Shown: piece after piece, positions 35,738-46,789 of the stretch
Layout: each line of letters opens with the position of its first letter
How positions within the stretch are numbered: position 1 is the first letter of the stretch
Origin: Chinchilla lanigera
Lineage: Eukaryota > Chordata > Mammalia > Rodentia > Chinchillidae
Length of the DNA stretch: 64,000 nucleotides
NCBI RefSeq assembly: GCF_000276665.1
Contig: NW_004955466.1
Span: 11,879,914 to 11,943,913 of the forward strand
Direction of reading: 5' to 3'
Notes under the pieces: generated by a model
The model's database searches: none
What the model was told of the DNA's origin: nothing
The model's input: the letters and a program-made list of their open reading frames with translations, nothing else
Made by a program: the position numbers and the translations under genes

Positions 35738-36496
35738 TTATAGACAGCTAAATGAAGGAGAAATATTATAGGCGGACAGACGGGACCGGGCCCTCAGGGC
35801 AGAGATGAAAAATTATTGCAACTGCAGCCAGAAGCACATCCGTTGGGGACCAGGCCTCAAGATGAGCGACCAGGCCTGAGATAAGGGGTAACACCAGGTC
35901 TAATAAAGTTTAGATAGACATCAGTCACCTCAGTGGGCGACCAAGTCCCTCGGACTCATCTCTTCCTGAAAAGCTCTTTGTTATTTCCATGTGCACTGGC
36001 TACATGACTCGCTTCCCCATTGGATCAATATTACCTAAGCAGCTATATTTATAATCTTATTGGTTGATAGTAGCTTTAACCCATGTTGTACCCATGTGGT
36101 TGTGCTCTATAAAACTTCCCCTGAAAAGTGGGGTCCTCAGTAACCCACTCAGGGGTCCTTTTGCCTCTCAGGCGCTGTCTCTCTCTCCCTCAATAAATAT
36201 TTCCCACACTTAACCTCCATTGTTCCTTCAAATTCATTCTTTTCTGCCAGGCACGGTAGCTTACACCTACAATCCTAGCACTTGGAAGGCTGAGCCAGGA
36301 GGATTCTTGCAAATTTGAGGCCAGCCTGGGCTACACAGTGAGTTCAAGGCCAGCCTGCATTGCATAGTAAAGCCCTGTCTCAAAAAGACCAAAAAAAAAA
36401 AAAAATTCATTCTTTGACTTTGGGGAATACAAATTCAGTGTAACAGAAGTCTAACAGGTCTGAAATTATACTATTTCCCCCACGTCATTTGGAAAT
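35738..36496 (+). mobile_element. Solo LTR of the ERV A family, carrying a B1
   Basis: Shares its whole length with the ERV A LTRs. It starts TTATAGACAGCTAA and has 'CCATTGGATCAATATTACCT', a TATA box TATAAAA at 36108-36114 and a polyadenylation signal AATAAA at about 36192. It ends around 'CACGTCATTTGG'. No internal retroviral sequence follows, so it is a solo LTR. A B1 lies just downstream of the polyadenylation signal. Confidence 0.85.
36244..36400 (+). repeat. B1 SINE inside the solo LTR
   Basis: Full B1 with poly-A. Target duplication AAATTCATTCTTT on both sides. Confidence 0.95.
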
Positions 36497-36534
36497 CTGA
36501 TATAATTTCTTATATAAAAAGTACACAGAATTTA

Positions 36535-36560
36535 TGTGTGTGTGTGTGTGTGTGTGTGTG
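36535..36560. repeat. (TG)n microsatellite
   Basis: About 13 uninterrupted TG units. Confidence 0.95.
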
Positions 36561-36691
36561 AACGAAAGGATGCTCACTATACCTTTTGATAATTTGAAAT
36601 AAGCTGAAAATAATCTAAGTCACTAAAAGGGATCTGCTTTTAAAATAATACACCCATAAAAGAAGCATTCACTGGGGCTATTACAAAGGGA

Positions 36692-36750
36692 GGGCTGGGT
36701 ATAGTTCAGGGGTAAAGCAAAAGCTCTTCATTCAGTCCCCAACACAAAGA
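36692..36750 (+). repeat. ID fragment
   Basis: 'GGGCTGGGTATAGTTCAGGG ... ATTCAGTCCCCAACAC', internally deleted. A short B1 5' fragment ('GCCAGGTCTGGTGGTACACT') follows at about 36939. Confidence 0.7.
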
Positions 36751-37085
36751 TAAAAAATGGGGGAGAGATGAGCATATGTGTGCAGACTTAATTAGATTTC
36801 TAAAATACATTAAGTAATCAAATGTTTTTGAACCAGCTATCACAACTGTGTAAAATATTGTGTGTAATGCATGTGTATGCACATATGCACAGAAAATATC
36901 CAAAAGGCCACAGGGGTGAACTATTAAAGCAGATAACTGCCAGGTCTGGTGGTACACTCCTAAAGGAGGTAACTATATTAGAAAAAGAGCACATTTTATT
37001 TGTGACAGCTCTGTACATTATGAATGTTTTCCCAAGGAAAAACAGTTAATGTGTGTTTTTATCTGACATATCTAAAATTCTTGAT

Positions 37086-37172
37086 GTTTTGGTGGGGAGG
37101 GTACCAGGAATGGAACTAAGGACCTCGCTCTTGTCAGGCAGGTGCTGCACTGCTGAGCTATATCACCAGCTA
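37086..37172 (-). repeat. ID SINE
   Basis: Complement of an ID ('GGTACCAGGAATGGAACTAA ... GCTGAGCTATATCACCAGC'). Confidence 0.8.
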
Positions 37173-37179
37173 AAATTCC

Positions 37180-37815
37180 TGATCATTGTCAAGAGCTACA
37201 AATCATGTTTGGACTTTTCCAGAAAATAAATGATACTTAAGCGGGAAAAATCAGTTCTTTATCCACTAAAAGCAAAACACCTGCCAACTTTATTTAGTTT
37301 GACATTTTTCATGTCCTGTTTACCAAACTAGAAATAAATACTGAATCATAATTAAGTGATATAATTAGAAAAAATGTTACCCTATGGTGATATGTTTAAT
37401 GACGTATTTGCACACGTATATGTTGATAGGTATGCAAACTGCAGCTGGCAACGTAGTTAATTACCATGATACTGGTTGCAGTAACTCACTGCTTGTCAGT
37501 GCCTGCAGAGGCAAGAGGGAGTAGTAATCCAAAAATCAAAGAATGTCTCTTTGGGCAGCCTAAAACTAGATGCTAATTGTTTTTATAAACTAGCTCACAA
37601 CAGTCTTTCAAAGGTCAGAACAAAGAAAAGATCAAAGGAGCTTGCTTCCTTGGAGTTTACTCGGATAAACCTCAATGCCAGAATCTTCTTTGTAGGCCTG
37701 TACTATGCAAATGGTAATTTAGGGCCACAATTCTGGACTTCTCTTTGAAGATAACTTAGCTTGTCTTCTGGAGCTATAATAAACAAAGTGGGGGAAATCA
37801 CAGGCTCTGTTCCAT
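37180..37815. other. Unassigned sequence
   Basis: No gene or repeat recognised. Confidence 0.3.
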
Positions 37816-37819
37816 TCAC

Positions 37820-38460
37820 TCATTCTTATATCCTACATTCACACATTATTTCATGCATCATTGATTCTTTTTTTAAAATGTATTGAACACTTGGTATGTT
37901 CAGCTCTGGGAACAAAGTTACAATGCCATCCCTAGACTCAAAGGTTTTGCAGTCCCAGAGGAGATAACCAGGAAAAAAGGAAACTGCTAAGGGATAAAAG
38001 GTTTTTACAGAAGGAGGATACCGAAAAAGAGGGATCAAGTACAAGCTAGAGGGCAGGTGAAGACATTCCAGCAAAGAGAGCCATGTGTGAAGGGTGCTGA
38101 GTGTGGAAGGGTGCAGACACTCACACAGGGAAAATAGCAGCAAAGCAAAAATCACAGCATGCTCAGAGAACTGTTCACAGTTCAGTGTGGAGTTAGCAGC
38201 ATTCTGACAGGGGCCTGGACAGGCCAGGGAGAGACAAGAATGGTCTAATATCAAAAGACCTGGAATTCATCTGAAATTCATCCTGATGGTTGCAGGCTTT
38301 AAGCAGGAAAATGACAAAATCAGGGTTGGGTTTCAGAAATATGTCTTGGGCAGCAATATGAAGAAATAAAAGAGGTGAGGAATGTAAAGGGCAAGGGGAT
38401 TACTTGAGATAGAAAAAATAATGAGGCAGTAGAAGCAGTAATCTTAGAAGGTGATGATGA
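37820..38460. repeat. Ancient L2-like interspersed repeat
   Basis: 'TATTGAACACTTGGTATGTT', 'GCATGCTCAGAGAACTGTTC' and 'GCAGGAAAATGACAAAATCA' have the order of a common mammalian-wide repeat of the L2 type. The same family appears at 47645 and 54180. The family name is tentative. Confidence 0.5.
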
Positions 38461-38534
38461 GAGCTTCTGCTTTTTAGAGAACCTACAAACTCACGGATGA
38501 GGACAGCTGTCCTTCACTGGATTCCGAAGCTGGG

Positions 38535-39504
38535 NNNNNNNNNNNNNNNNNNNNNNNNNNNNNNNNNNNNNNNNNNNNNNNNNNNNNNNNNNNNNNNNNN
38601 NNNNNNNNNNNNNNNNNNNNNNNNNNNNNNNNNNNNNNNNNNNNNNNNNNNNNNNNNNNNNNNNNNNNNNNNNNNNNNNNNNNNNNNNNNNNNNNNNNNN
38701 NNNNNNNNNNNNNNNNNNNNNNNNNNNNNNNNNNNNNNNNNNNNNNNNNNNNNNNNNNNNNNNNNNNNNNNNNNNNNNNNNNNNNNNNNNNNNNNNNNNN
38801 NNNNNNNNNNNNNNNNNNNNNNNNNNNNNNNNNNNNNNNNNNNNNNNNNNNNNNNNNNNNNNNNNNNNNNNNNNNNNNNNNNNNNNNNNNNNNNNNNNNN
38901 NNNNNNNNNNNNNNNNNNNNNNNNNNNNNNNNNNNNNNNNNNNNNNNNNNNNNNNNNNNNNNNNNNNNNNNNNNNNNNNNNNNNNNNNNNNNNNNNNNNN
39001 NNNNNNNNNNNNNNNNNNNNNNNNNNNNNNNNNNNNNNNNNNNNNNNNNNNNNNNNNNNNNNNNNNNNNNNNNNNNNNNNNNNNNNNNNNNNNNNNNNNN
39101 NNNNNNNNNNNNNNNNNNNNNNNNNNNNNNNNNNNNNNNNNNNNNNNNNNNNNNNNNNNNNNNNNNNNNNNNNNNNNNNNNNNNNNNNNNNNNNNNNNNN
39201 NNNNNNNNNNNNNNNNNNNNNNNNNNNNNNNNNNNNNNNNNNNNNNNNNNNNNNNNNNNNNNNNNNNNNNNNNNNNNNNNNNNNNNNNNNNNNNNNNNNN
39301 NNNNNNNNNNNNNNNNNNNNNNNNNNNNNNNNNNNNNNNNNNNNNNNNNNNNNNNNNNNNNNNNNNNNNNNNNNNNNNNNNNNNNNNNNNNNNNNNNNNN
39401 NNNNNNNNNNNNNNNNNNNNNNNNNNNNNNNNNNNNNNNNNNNNNNNNNNNNNNNNNNNNNNNNNNNNNNNNNNNNNNNNNNNNNNNNNNNNNNNNNNNN
39501 NNNN
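38535..39504. other. Assembly gap (N), 970 bp
   Basis: Run of N. It hides the 5' start of the ERV A 5' LTR and the left insertion junction. Long frames through it are artefacts. Confidence 0.99.
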
Positions 39505-40038
39505 GGAGGAATATCTGCTGGAGGCCAGGCCTCAAGATAAAGAAAGAATGACCAGGCCTACCTGTCTCCTCAAGGAATAAGTGGTAACAACTTGTCTAAT
39601 GAAGTCAAGATAGATAGCAGTCACCTCAGTGAGTGGCCAAGACCCTCAGACTCCTCCCTTCCCAAAAAGTTCTTTGTTCTTTACATGTACACATGCCATG
39701 TGACTTGCTTCCCCATTGGATCAATATTACCTAAGCAGCTATACTTATCATCTTATTGAGTGACCATAGCTTTAACCCACATTGTACCCGCATGGTTGTG
39801 CTCTATAAAACCTCCCTCGAGAAGTGGGGTCTTCAGCAAGCAACCCACTCAGAACCCCTCCTGCCTCTCACAAGCTGTCTATCTCTCAATAAATATTTCC
39901 TACTCTCAACCTCCCTTGTTCCTTAGGATTTATTCTTCAGTTTTGGGGAACATGAACTTGGGGGAATCAGACATCTAACAGGTTGGGAGTTATATTTCCC
40001 CTGTATCATTTGAAGGTCCTCTATCATCCCTACACCAT
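39505..40038 (+). mobile_element. ERV A 5' LTR (5' end lost in gap)
   Basis: Collinear with the 3' LTR at 43328-43981. TATA box TATAAAA at 39804-39810 and AATAAA at 39888-39893. A possible primer-binding site, TGGAGGTCCCACAAAGCT, starts at 40042. The visible part begins about 130-150 bases into the LTR. Confidence 0.85.
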
Positions 40039-41834
40039 ACCTGGAGGTCCCACAAAGCTAATTGGAAGGAGGTAAGAATTTGCCTTTGTTTCATAGATTC
40101 TGGATTGTGACTCATTTAAGTAATCTAAATTGTCATTCTTGTTTGTCAGTTGCTTATGCCTTGAATTTTATGTCTTGATTCTTTTATGCATTGTGTTTTG
40201 ATAAAATGATGATAAATTTAAATTGAGAATATAGAAAAATCATATTTATGTGATGGGACATTTTGCTTTTATAGACAAAGTCTTGTATTCCTGTTTTGAA
40301 CTAGTTGCTGAATTTACTGGTATTACCTGTTTGAGCTGTTCGACTGCTGTGGTCTGTTATCTTATGTTAGACAGCAGCACTTGGAAAAGTAGTATTACAG
40401 CATCCCCTGGTGGACTTTCTATGAAATGCTGTAAAATGAGTCTATGGAATCTAGTTTATATTTAGGAAATATACATGCCAATTAATAAACCATGGGATTC
40501 CTTCTGCCAGCTAAAAGACAATAGGCCGGCAGCTGTTCTTAAGCCTTGGGGAACAGGTTTCACTGGAACAAACTGGACCGATTGCCCCTCTACATTCCAG
40601 AGGGAATGTTGAGCCTATTCTACCTGTTTCCTTTCTGGTGTGATCCTCTGCTGGTGAGGAGGCACTCTTAGCTCTTGAGATTTCCCATTCTCACCTTGCC
40701 AGGCTAAGAATGACAATTTATGGGTGAGCTGTCTCAATAGCTCACCATAAGCATAAGAAGAAAAGACTTGCTTTTTCTGGTCTCATTTCTGACCTTTTCC
40801 TGACACTGTACTTCCCCCCTTTTTCCTTTTTTTTTCTTTTTTTTCTTTTTTTGGAGGCAAGTAAGATTGGAAAGAAAGTAACTCTGAAGTGTCCCAAACT
40901 TTCCCTCCTACCCAAGAGCTTAATGTTAATCTGTCCCATATAAATTCTAACAAACAGTGGTTACCCCACCAGCTAGTTAAATGCTCTTAGAACAGCTGCC
41001 ACGCTGAAAGCAGAGGACAGGTTTCCCCAGAACCTTCTAGTGAATCCCCACTGAAGCCAATGACCACTGGAGTGTTGATCAGAGAGGCCACTGGATTCCT
41101 TTCCGGAGATAGATCTCTGGTTGCATGGAATCAGCAAAAGCTGACAAGACAGTTGAGGGGTCATGGCCTGGGTGACTCTGGCAGATTCCCAGAGGTGGAA
41201 ACTGGGCCCTGACTGACTGATTTGGTAACCAGCGGAAAAATCTCTACTTATCTATCATCCCTACCTGCACTCCTCAGTGAGGTGAGAGGTAACCCTCTCA
41301 GTGATCTTCTGGCATCCTCTGTCCCAGAGTGGCCTCTTAAACCTCCATTAAAAGCTGAGCTACAGATTTGGACTTTTCTCTCTCTGCTAGTAAGTTAGAA
41401 AACTTTTTTCTCCAACTCACTGGGAGTTAATTTTAGAAGTCCTTATTTAGCTAAATCACCTTGTTCCTAAACTGCCCCTCCCTGCATGTGGTCAGGCTGA
41501 GGCAGCTTGCAACAATTGTTTGCCTTTCACTGGGGAGAGCTATCAGAGGCCCAACTTACAGCTGCGCCTTATACATGCTAACTAGGAGCATAAAAAGGAA
41601 GGGGTTAGTCAGCTTTTCTGTTCTTCATGTGTATATAGAAAACTGGTAAGTATGCCTTTACTAACAAGTAAGTTGTGGTTGCTAAATGATAGGTATAAGT
41701 TTAATCTTGAGCTTCAGAGACTTAGAAATTTTAGAGTGGACTTTGAATAAAATTCAGCTTTGTCTTGTGCCTAGGGAAGATTTCTTAGATGATTAAGTGG
41801 ATAACACAAATGCTGGAGAGACATCTGGTTGGAA
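40039..41834 (+). mobile_element. ERV A leader / degraded internal region
   Basis: Follows the putative primer-binding site. I find no gag or pol frame here. It may be non-coding leader or too decayed to read. Frames of up to 71 codons only. Confidence 0.45.
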
Positions 41835-41995
41835 GGCCAGGGTTGAAAAGAAGGACCAAGAGACACGTGCCAGTGTCCAGTAATAGGCTGGTTTCTTTTC
41901 TCTCTGTAGTCACTATTACCTGGGGCTCCTCCATGGAGATGACAGCCTGGCCAGAGGGAGAAGGGAGAGAGTGTCCCAAGGCCCTTCAGTCTTGC
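41835..41995 (-). pseudogene. Retroviral protease fragment in reverse orientation inside ERV A
   Basis: On the minus strand, about 160 bases match the gag-pro junction of ERV C (56935-57080) at high similarity. They include the active-site Asp-Thr-Gly codons at 41869-41877 within a Leu-Leu-Leu-Asp-Thr-Gly context. The LTRs and env of ERV A are on the plus strand, so this piece is inverted. It has no start or complete protease fold, so no function is expected. Confidence 0.8.
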
Positions 41996-42072
41996 TGGAC
42001 CAGCAGGTCTGAAGTTCAGTGGTTCATAGTTTAGCCCACCATAACTGAGTGGTCTATCAATTTCACTCTTGG

Positions 42073-42167
42073 GGGCTGGGGATTTAGCTCAGCGGCAAAG
42101 CGCCTGCCTGGCAAGCTCAAGGTCGTGAGTTCAGTTCCCGGTACCGGAGAAAAACAACAACAAAAAA
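42073..42167 (+). repeat. ID SINE (young) in ERV A
   Basis: Near-consensus ID ('GGGGCTGGGGATTTAGCTCA ... CAGTTCCCGGTACCGG') with target duplication AATTTCACTCTT / AATTTCACCCTT. Confidence 0.92.
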
Positions 42168-42439
42168 AATTTCACCCTTAATGATCTGGACTTAATCAAA
42201 TTTTTTCTAAGATTGCCACGGAAGCCTCTCTACGGGCACTAGTAAAACCCCTATTAAATAAGAGTAAGGGTCCTATTGCGAGAACCAGCAATGATAAAGA
42301 CGGCTACTTTCAGACATGGTAGGATTATATGTGGCTAACTAACCATAAGACAACTTAGTCAAGGCCCCCTTATGTTGGGAATAAAGAAATCACTCTTATT
42401 CTCATTGGCCTAATTCTACTAAATACTTGAGATGGACAC

Positions 42440-43190
42440 TCCCCCAGTAGTGTATACACACCATAACTTCACAGGTCAAGGACTAGTTTGCAACAGACTG
42501 GTTGAATCGCCCTGGAATTAGATGGACAGCCCCCATTGGCACTCATTGGTCCTGTGGAATCGGTCTGTGGCCCTGGCTAACCCCTAGATGGATAGGGATA
42601 TGCACTAGGATTTATGTGGTCACAAGGCAGGAATGTCAAAAATATAAACAAACCCACAAATTTACCCCATCTATGACACCGATAGTCCAGAAGTGTGTTT
42701 CACTGGTTGATCATTTGGTTTCTATCTTTATCCCTTCCCTAAGATAAGGGGATTTTGACTGACTATACTCAATGGGCCTTATGTGATACCTCAACTGGTC
42801 TCTCTCTTTTAGAAGAAAAGTTAATAAGGCAAACTGTCCTCCAAAATTGGATGACATTAGACATTCAAACAACAGCACAAGGGAGTACTTGCACAATTGT
42901 AAAAGCTGAATGTTATATGTGTATTCCTGACCCTTCTGCTAATATTTCAGTAGTTGCTCAAGATATTAAATGACAGGTTAATACCACGTCAGATTCTAAA
43001 ATTCCCTAGACCTTTTCCTTACCCTCTTTGTGGAAATTTATCAGTTGCTCTTCTTGGTGAAAGTATTTGGTGGTTGTATTCATACTAGTCTTGTTGATCT
43101 TATTATTTGGCCAAAGAATACTTAACTGTTTCTTTGGCCTTGTCTCCTCCAGATTTAAAAGTGTACATCTATAAAAATACCTGATGTCTA
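42440..43190 (+). pseudogene. Broken retroviral env (SU C-terminus and TM) of ERV A
   Basis: Plus-strand pieces in order. 42490-42640 encodes a surface-subunit C-terminal segment with the typical Gly-Thr-His-Trp-Ser-Cys-Gly and Trp-Leu-Thr-Pro run. 42755-42975 encodes a transmembrane-subunit ectodomain with the Leu-Gln-Asn...Leu-Asp heptad/immunosuppressive-like segment, then a CX6C loop (Cys codons 42890 and 42911). About 43060-43135 encodes a hydrophobic membrane span. Stops and frame changes separate these parts. The residue after CX6C is Tyr where gamma-type Envs normally have a second Cys. Most of the SU subunit is unrecognisable. This is an old, non-functional env. Confidence 0.75.
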
Positions 43191-43327
43191 TTGGGGGTCT
43201 TTAGAAAGACCCTCTGGGGAGTATCTCTGACTGCGGATCACAACTACAAGCCCCTTCAACCTAAAGTATGCAGAACACCCCTTGCCCCCTCATGGCAGTT
43301 AGGGGTACCTCTTCAGAGGGGAGAAAA

Positions 43328-43981
43328 TTATAGACAGCTAAGTTAGGTAGAAATATTATAGGCAGTCAGATAGGGCTGGGCTCTTGACAGAGTCAGGCCA
43401 AAGATGAAAAACACATTACAGTGTAGCCAGAGGCGCATATATTGGAGCCTGGGCCCCAAGATAAAGACAGAATGACCAGCCTACATGCCTCCCCAAGGGA
43501 TAGCATAAGTGGTAACACCTGGTCTATTGAAGTCTAGATAGACATCAGTCACCACAGTAAGTGACTGAGACCCTCAAGAGCAACAGACAGTGCACAGAGC
43601 ATCCCTTTCTGAAAAGTTCTTTGTTCTCTACATGTACACATGCCATGTGACTTGCTTCCCCACCGGATCAATATTACCTAAGTGGTTATACTTATCATAT
43701 TATTGGTTGAGCATAGCTTTAACCCACATTGTACCCATGTGGTTGTGCTCCATAAAACTTCCCCTGAGAAGTGGGGCCCTTGGCAAGCAACCCACCCAGA
43801 ACCCCTCCTGCCTCAAGAGCTGTTTATCTCTCAATAAATATTTCCTACTCTTAACCTTCTTTGTTCCTTAGAATTCATTTTCCAATTTTGGGGAACAAGA
43901 ACTCGATGTATCTGACATCTAGCAGATTGGGAATTGTATTTTCCCCATATCATTAGGAGGTCCTATATCATTCCTATATCA
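43328..43981 (+). mobile_element. ERV A 3' LTR
   Basis: Preceded directly by a polypurine tract (AGAGGGGAGAAAA, about 43315-43327). It has the same order of blocks as the 5' and solo LTRs. Its TATA box is altered to CATAAAA near 43752; AATAAA is present near 43832. Ends near 'TTCCTATATCA', after which RPS2-like sequence starts. Confidence 0.85.
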
Positions 43982-43985
43982 TTTG

Positions 43986-44257
43986 TGAGGTAACAAGGTA
44001 ATGGGTTCTCGTTCAAGGTGCCTTTTACGCTTCTCCCGAAATGAACCAACACTACTTCTCTGCTCTTGTGCCTAAGAAACTGCTTGTGATGACTAATATC
44101 AACAGCTGCTGAGTGCTGCCAAGAACTGCTCTGCTACTTGGATAACTGTGCTAGATCTATTTTCAATGCCATCACCAATTTCGGCAGTTATCTGAGCCCC
44201 AAGTGCTGGAAAAAGACAACATTCACCAAGTCTCCACCTCAGGGACTTACTGATAAT
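43986..44257 (+). pseudogene. RPS2: RPS2 processed pseudogene fragment
   Basis: The DNA follows the coding sequence of ribosomal protein S2 over its C-terminal part. It starts near 'AAGGTAATGGGTTCTCGTTC', then 'TGCTCTTGTGCCTAAGAAAC' (Ala-x-Val-Pro-Lys-Lys-Leu-Leu), 'CAATGCCATCACCAATTTCG' and 'ATTCACCAAGTCTCCACCTC' (Phe-Thr-Lys-Ser-Pro). Stops (for example after Asn-Ser-Cys) and small indels destroy the frame, and no intron is present. The 5' part is missing exactly where the ERV A 3' LTR ends. Confidence 0.75.
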
Positions 44258-44605
44258 AAAGACCCTAGAGGTAACACTTAAGAACCTATAAATCCTACGG
44301 TGTTCTTGTACAAGTAAAATTAAAATTAGAGAGCAGTGCAGTATTGATCTAAAGCTTCATGACCCTCTGTCACATTATAGTTCCAGGTTGAATATGCTTA
44401 GGGTAGAAGTGGGTTTCCCCAAGTATCAGGATCAACCACAGTGGCAGGGACTTATGACTTTAATCAGGCTTGGGCCCCATCTAAAATATGGTAGCGTTCT
44501 TCAGTATTAAACAGGGTCAGAAGGAGTTGCTGACAGTAGAGCAGGAGGTTGTGGTGTCACGGCTTGCTGAGCAGCTTGGGCTTGATGAATGTAAGGAGGA
44601 GTGTC

Positions 44606-44982
44606 TTTGTTACTTTTCTCTCGTTGCTGAGACAAAATACCTGACACCCAAAATTACAGAAGGAAAGGTTTATGTAGCTTACAGTTTGTGGAGGTTTCAG
44701 TCCATACTCTACTGTTTCCGAGGCACAGTGGCACATGGCGGAGGGCAACAGCTCATGGCAACAGAAGACAGCGAAATGCAACAATAGCAAAAGGGAAGAG
44801 CAACAGCAAGCAACCTCTTTCCCTCCCTTACACTGTATGCAAACTATCCTCCCCAGGGTGGGTGTAGCACTCACACCCATAATTCCAACATTGGACCATG
44901 AATCAATCACAAACTACAGAAGCCCGCCCCATGACTGCATGAGGCTTTGCGGGAACATCCAGACACAAACCATAAGAAAGAG
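44606..44982 (-). repeat. Rodent MaLR LTR, antisense
   Basis: 'TTTGTTACTTTTCTCTCGTT GCTGAG' through 'GGGAACATCCAGACACAAAC', complement of the MT-like LTR. Includes the complement of the internal 'CCATGAG' and 'GTTGCTGT' blocks. Confidence 0.75.
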
Positions 44983-45359
44983 GCAGGTTGGACTCAGGGT
45001 CCTTGGGAAGAACAGGATAAAACAGACTTTTCTGGCTTGGGCTGAATCTGAGAACATCTCAGACCGCCTTGGGGATTTGTTTTGATTTTGATGAGTACGA
45101 TGGATTTGTTGTCATGCAGGACACAGGTGCGGAGCCAAGGTGAGAGTTTTTAACCTTATGGTAATTGAGTGCAAGTAAGCTGGCCTTTCATCTCAGTATT
45201 TTCCCAGTTAAATGGGCTTATGGCAGCAACTCACAAGCAGAGAAAAGCATCTTTTAAATGTAGAACAGTCCAAAAAGGGTGTATGGGTTGGAAACTGCAG
45301 AGTGCAAAGGTGATGGCTGCATTGTTGACAGCCCAGAGATCTTGCCCACGGTGATTAAC

Positions 45360-46789
45360 AGTCTATCAGACTGACGTCTAGGTGGACGCCTGTTTATGCT
45401 TCCCATGACATCTCACAGCAATGGGGGGCAGCAGTGAGGTGGCATTGTTGATGGCCAGGCCCAGAAGTGAGTCTTTACTTCATACCTCTGGGAAGAGAGT
45501 TTTCTGAACTTCAGAATTGCAGTTATCTGCCTCAGGCTGATGCAGGCATCATTTTCCTCTCAGGGAACAAAGCTGAAAGTACAGGATTAAACAAGAGGGA
45601 GGCTGACTAGCTTGGTACAAAGGAGATGTTCTCCCAGGCCGTAAGTTTGTGCCTGGCAGAAGGGGCGAGAGGCAAGAGTCCCAGTTGCTCCACTGATGGT
45701 AGCTTTTTGACAGAGGGAACTTTTGAAGGCAGAGTTCTGTTCCATTGTCTACCAGGAAAGTCAGAGGTTTGCCCCCAACTTTTACAATGACCTTGGGCTC
45801 TTAGGGGCCCAATTTGATAGGGTTCAATCTGTCCTATCTATTCAGGCCTGACAGAGCACATCTCATTTGTCAGGGCTGACAGTCCAATTTTTCCTCAAGC
45901 AAAATGTGAAACTCAGAAGGAATTGCTGACAGTCATTTTGGATGTCAGATGACATCGTCTGACCAGGATAGGTGTGTCTCCGTGGGGGTCCCTGTGGCCA
46001 AATGCAGGCACTGAACTGCAACTGGTTGCACTGGCTGGAGGTGGACAAGTCGGGAGCAGGGGGTGGGGGTGAGGGTGGAGGGGGGTGCAACGGTGGTGGC
46101 TGATGAGCATGCCAAGGCAGAATTCTCAGGAAGAATGGTCCTCTTTTTCCCTCTTTTTGGTTTGAGATGCAGAGAGAGGTTTGGTTCTGTTTTGAACTCC
46201 ATGAAAGCCCCTTTTCCTGCAGTCAGGAACTGTAGGTTTTCACTAATTAATTCCCATTGTATCACCCTATGGTGTATGTTGTGTAACCTTCAATGATGGT
46301 GCAACAACAAAGGGTGGGTGCCCCTCAGACAGAGACCATTCAGATGCCACTTGGCCATGCCCCTCGCATGGACTTAGGGGCAACTTAGCTAAGGAGAGTG
46401 CGAGGTCTCCAATTGGGCCCTCCAAATGAGAACCCAATCAGCCACTGTGACCAGTGCCTCCCAGTCTTGGTGCATAGATGGAGCAGCCTACTGCTTAGGC
46501 TGTTCATTCTACTCACTCACATATTCATTCGGCAGGCACTCAGAGGTTAAACATTCTAATCCCCTTCCCCTGAGTGTGGCCTTAACTAATAAGAGTTGAT
46601 CAAGCTCTTCTGCTCAAACTGAGCAGGACTGACAGATTGACTTAACTGGGGTCTTACCAGAATCAGGCAGGCAGATAGACAGAGACTACATCCTCCTCCC
46701 TTTGGGGTCCAATGTGAGCCACTCAAGTGGGGAGCCAGGAATCTTCCTCCAGATTGACTTCCTAGGGGACTTGAGAAAACTCGAGGGTA
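45360..46789 (-). pseudogene. ERV B internal region with degraded gag and protease
   Basis: Read on the minus strand from the LTR at 46790-47267. A 106-codon gag-like frame (46265-45945) contains a Pro-rich stretch. Next comes a protease-like segment (about 45800-45700) whose hallmark, Phe-Leu-Val-Asp-X-Gly, carries Asn where Thr is expected (codons at 45741-45749). Beyond it the frame collapses and only weak pol-like traces remain toward 45360. Different family from ERV A and ERV C. Non-functional. Confidence 0.6.

Noticed and set aside
38483..39540. 350-codon frames on both strands
   Set aside because: More than 90% of each is the assembly gap.
42755..42973. Captured, functional env (syncytin-like) gene
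   Set aside because: The surface subunit is mostly gone, stops split the transmembrane subunit, and the reading frame does not connect.
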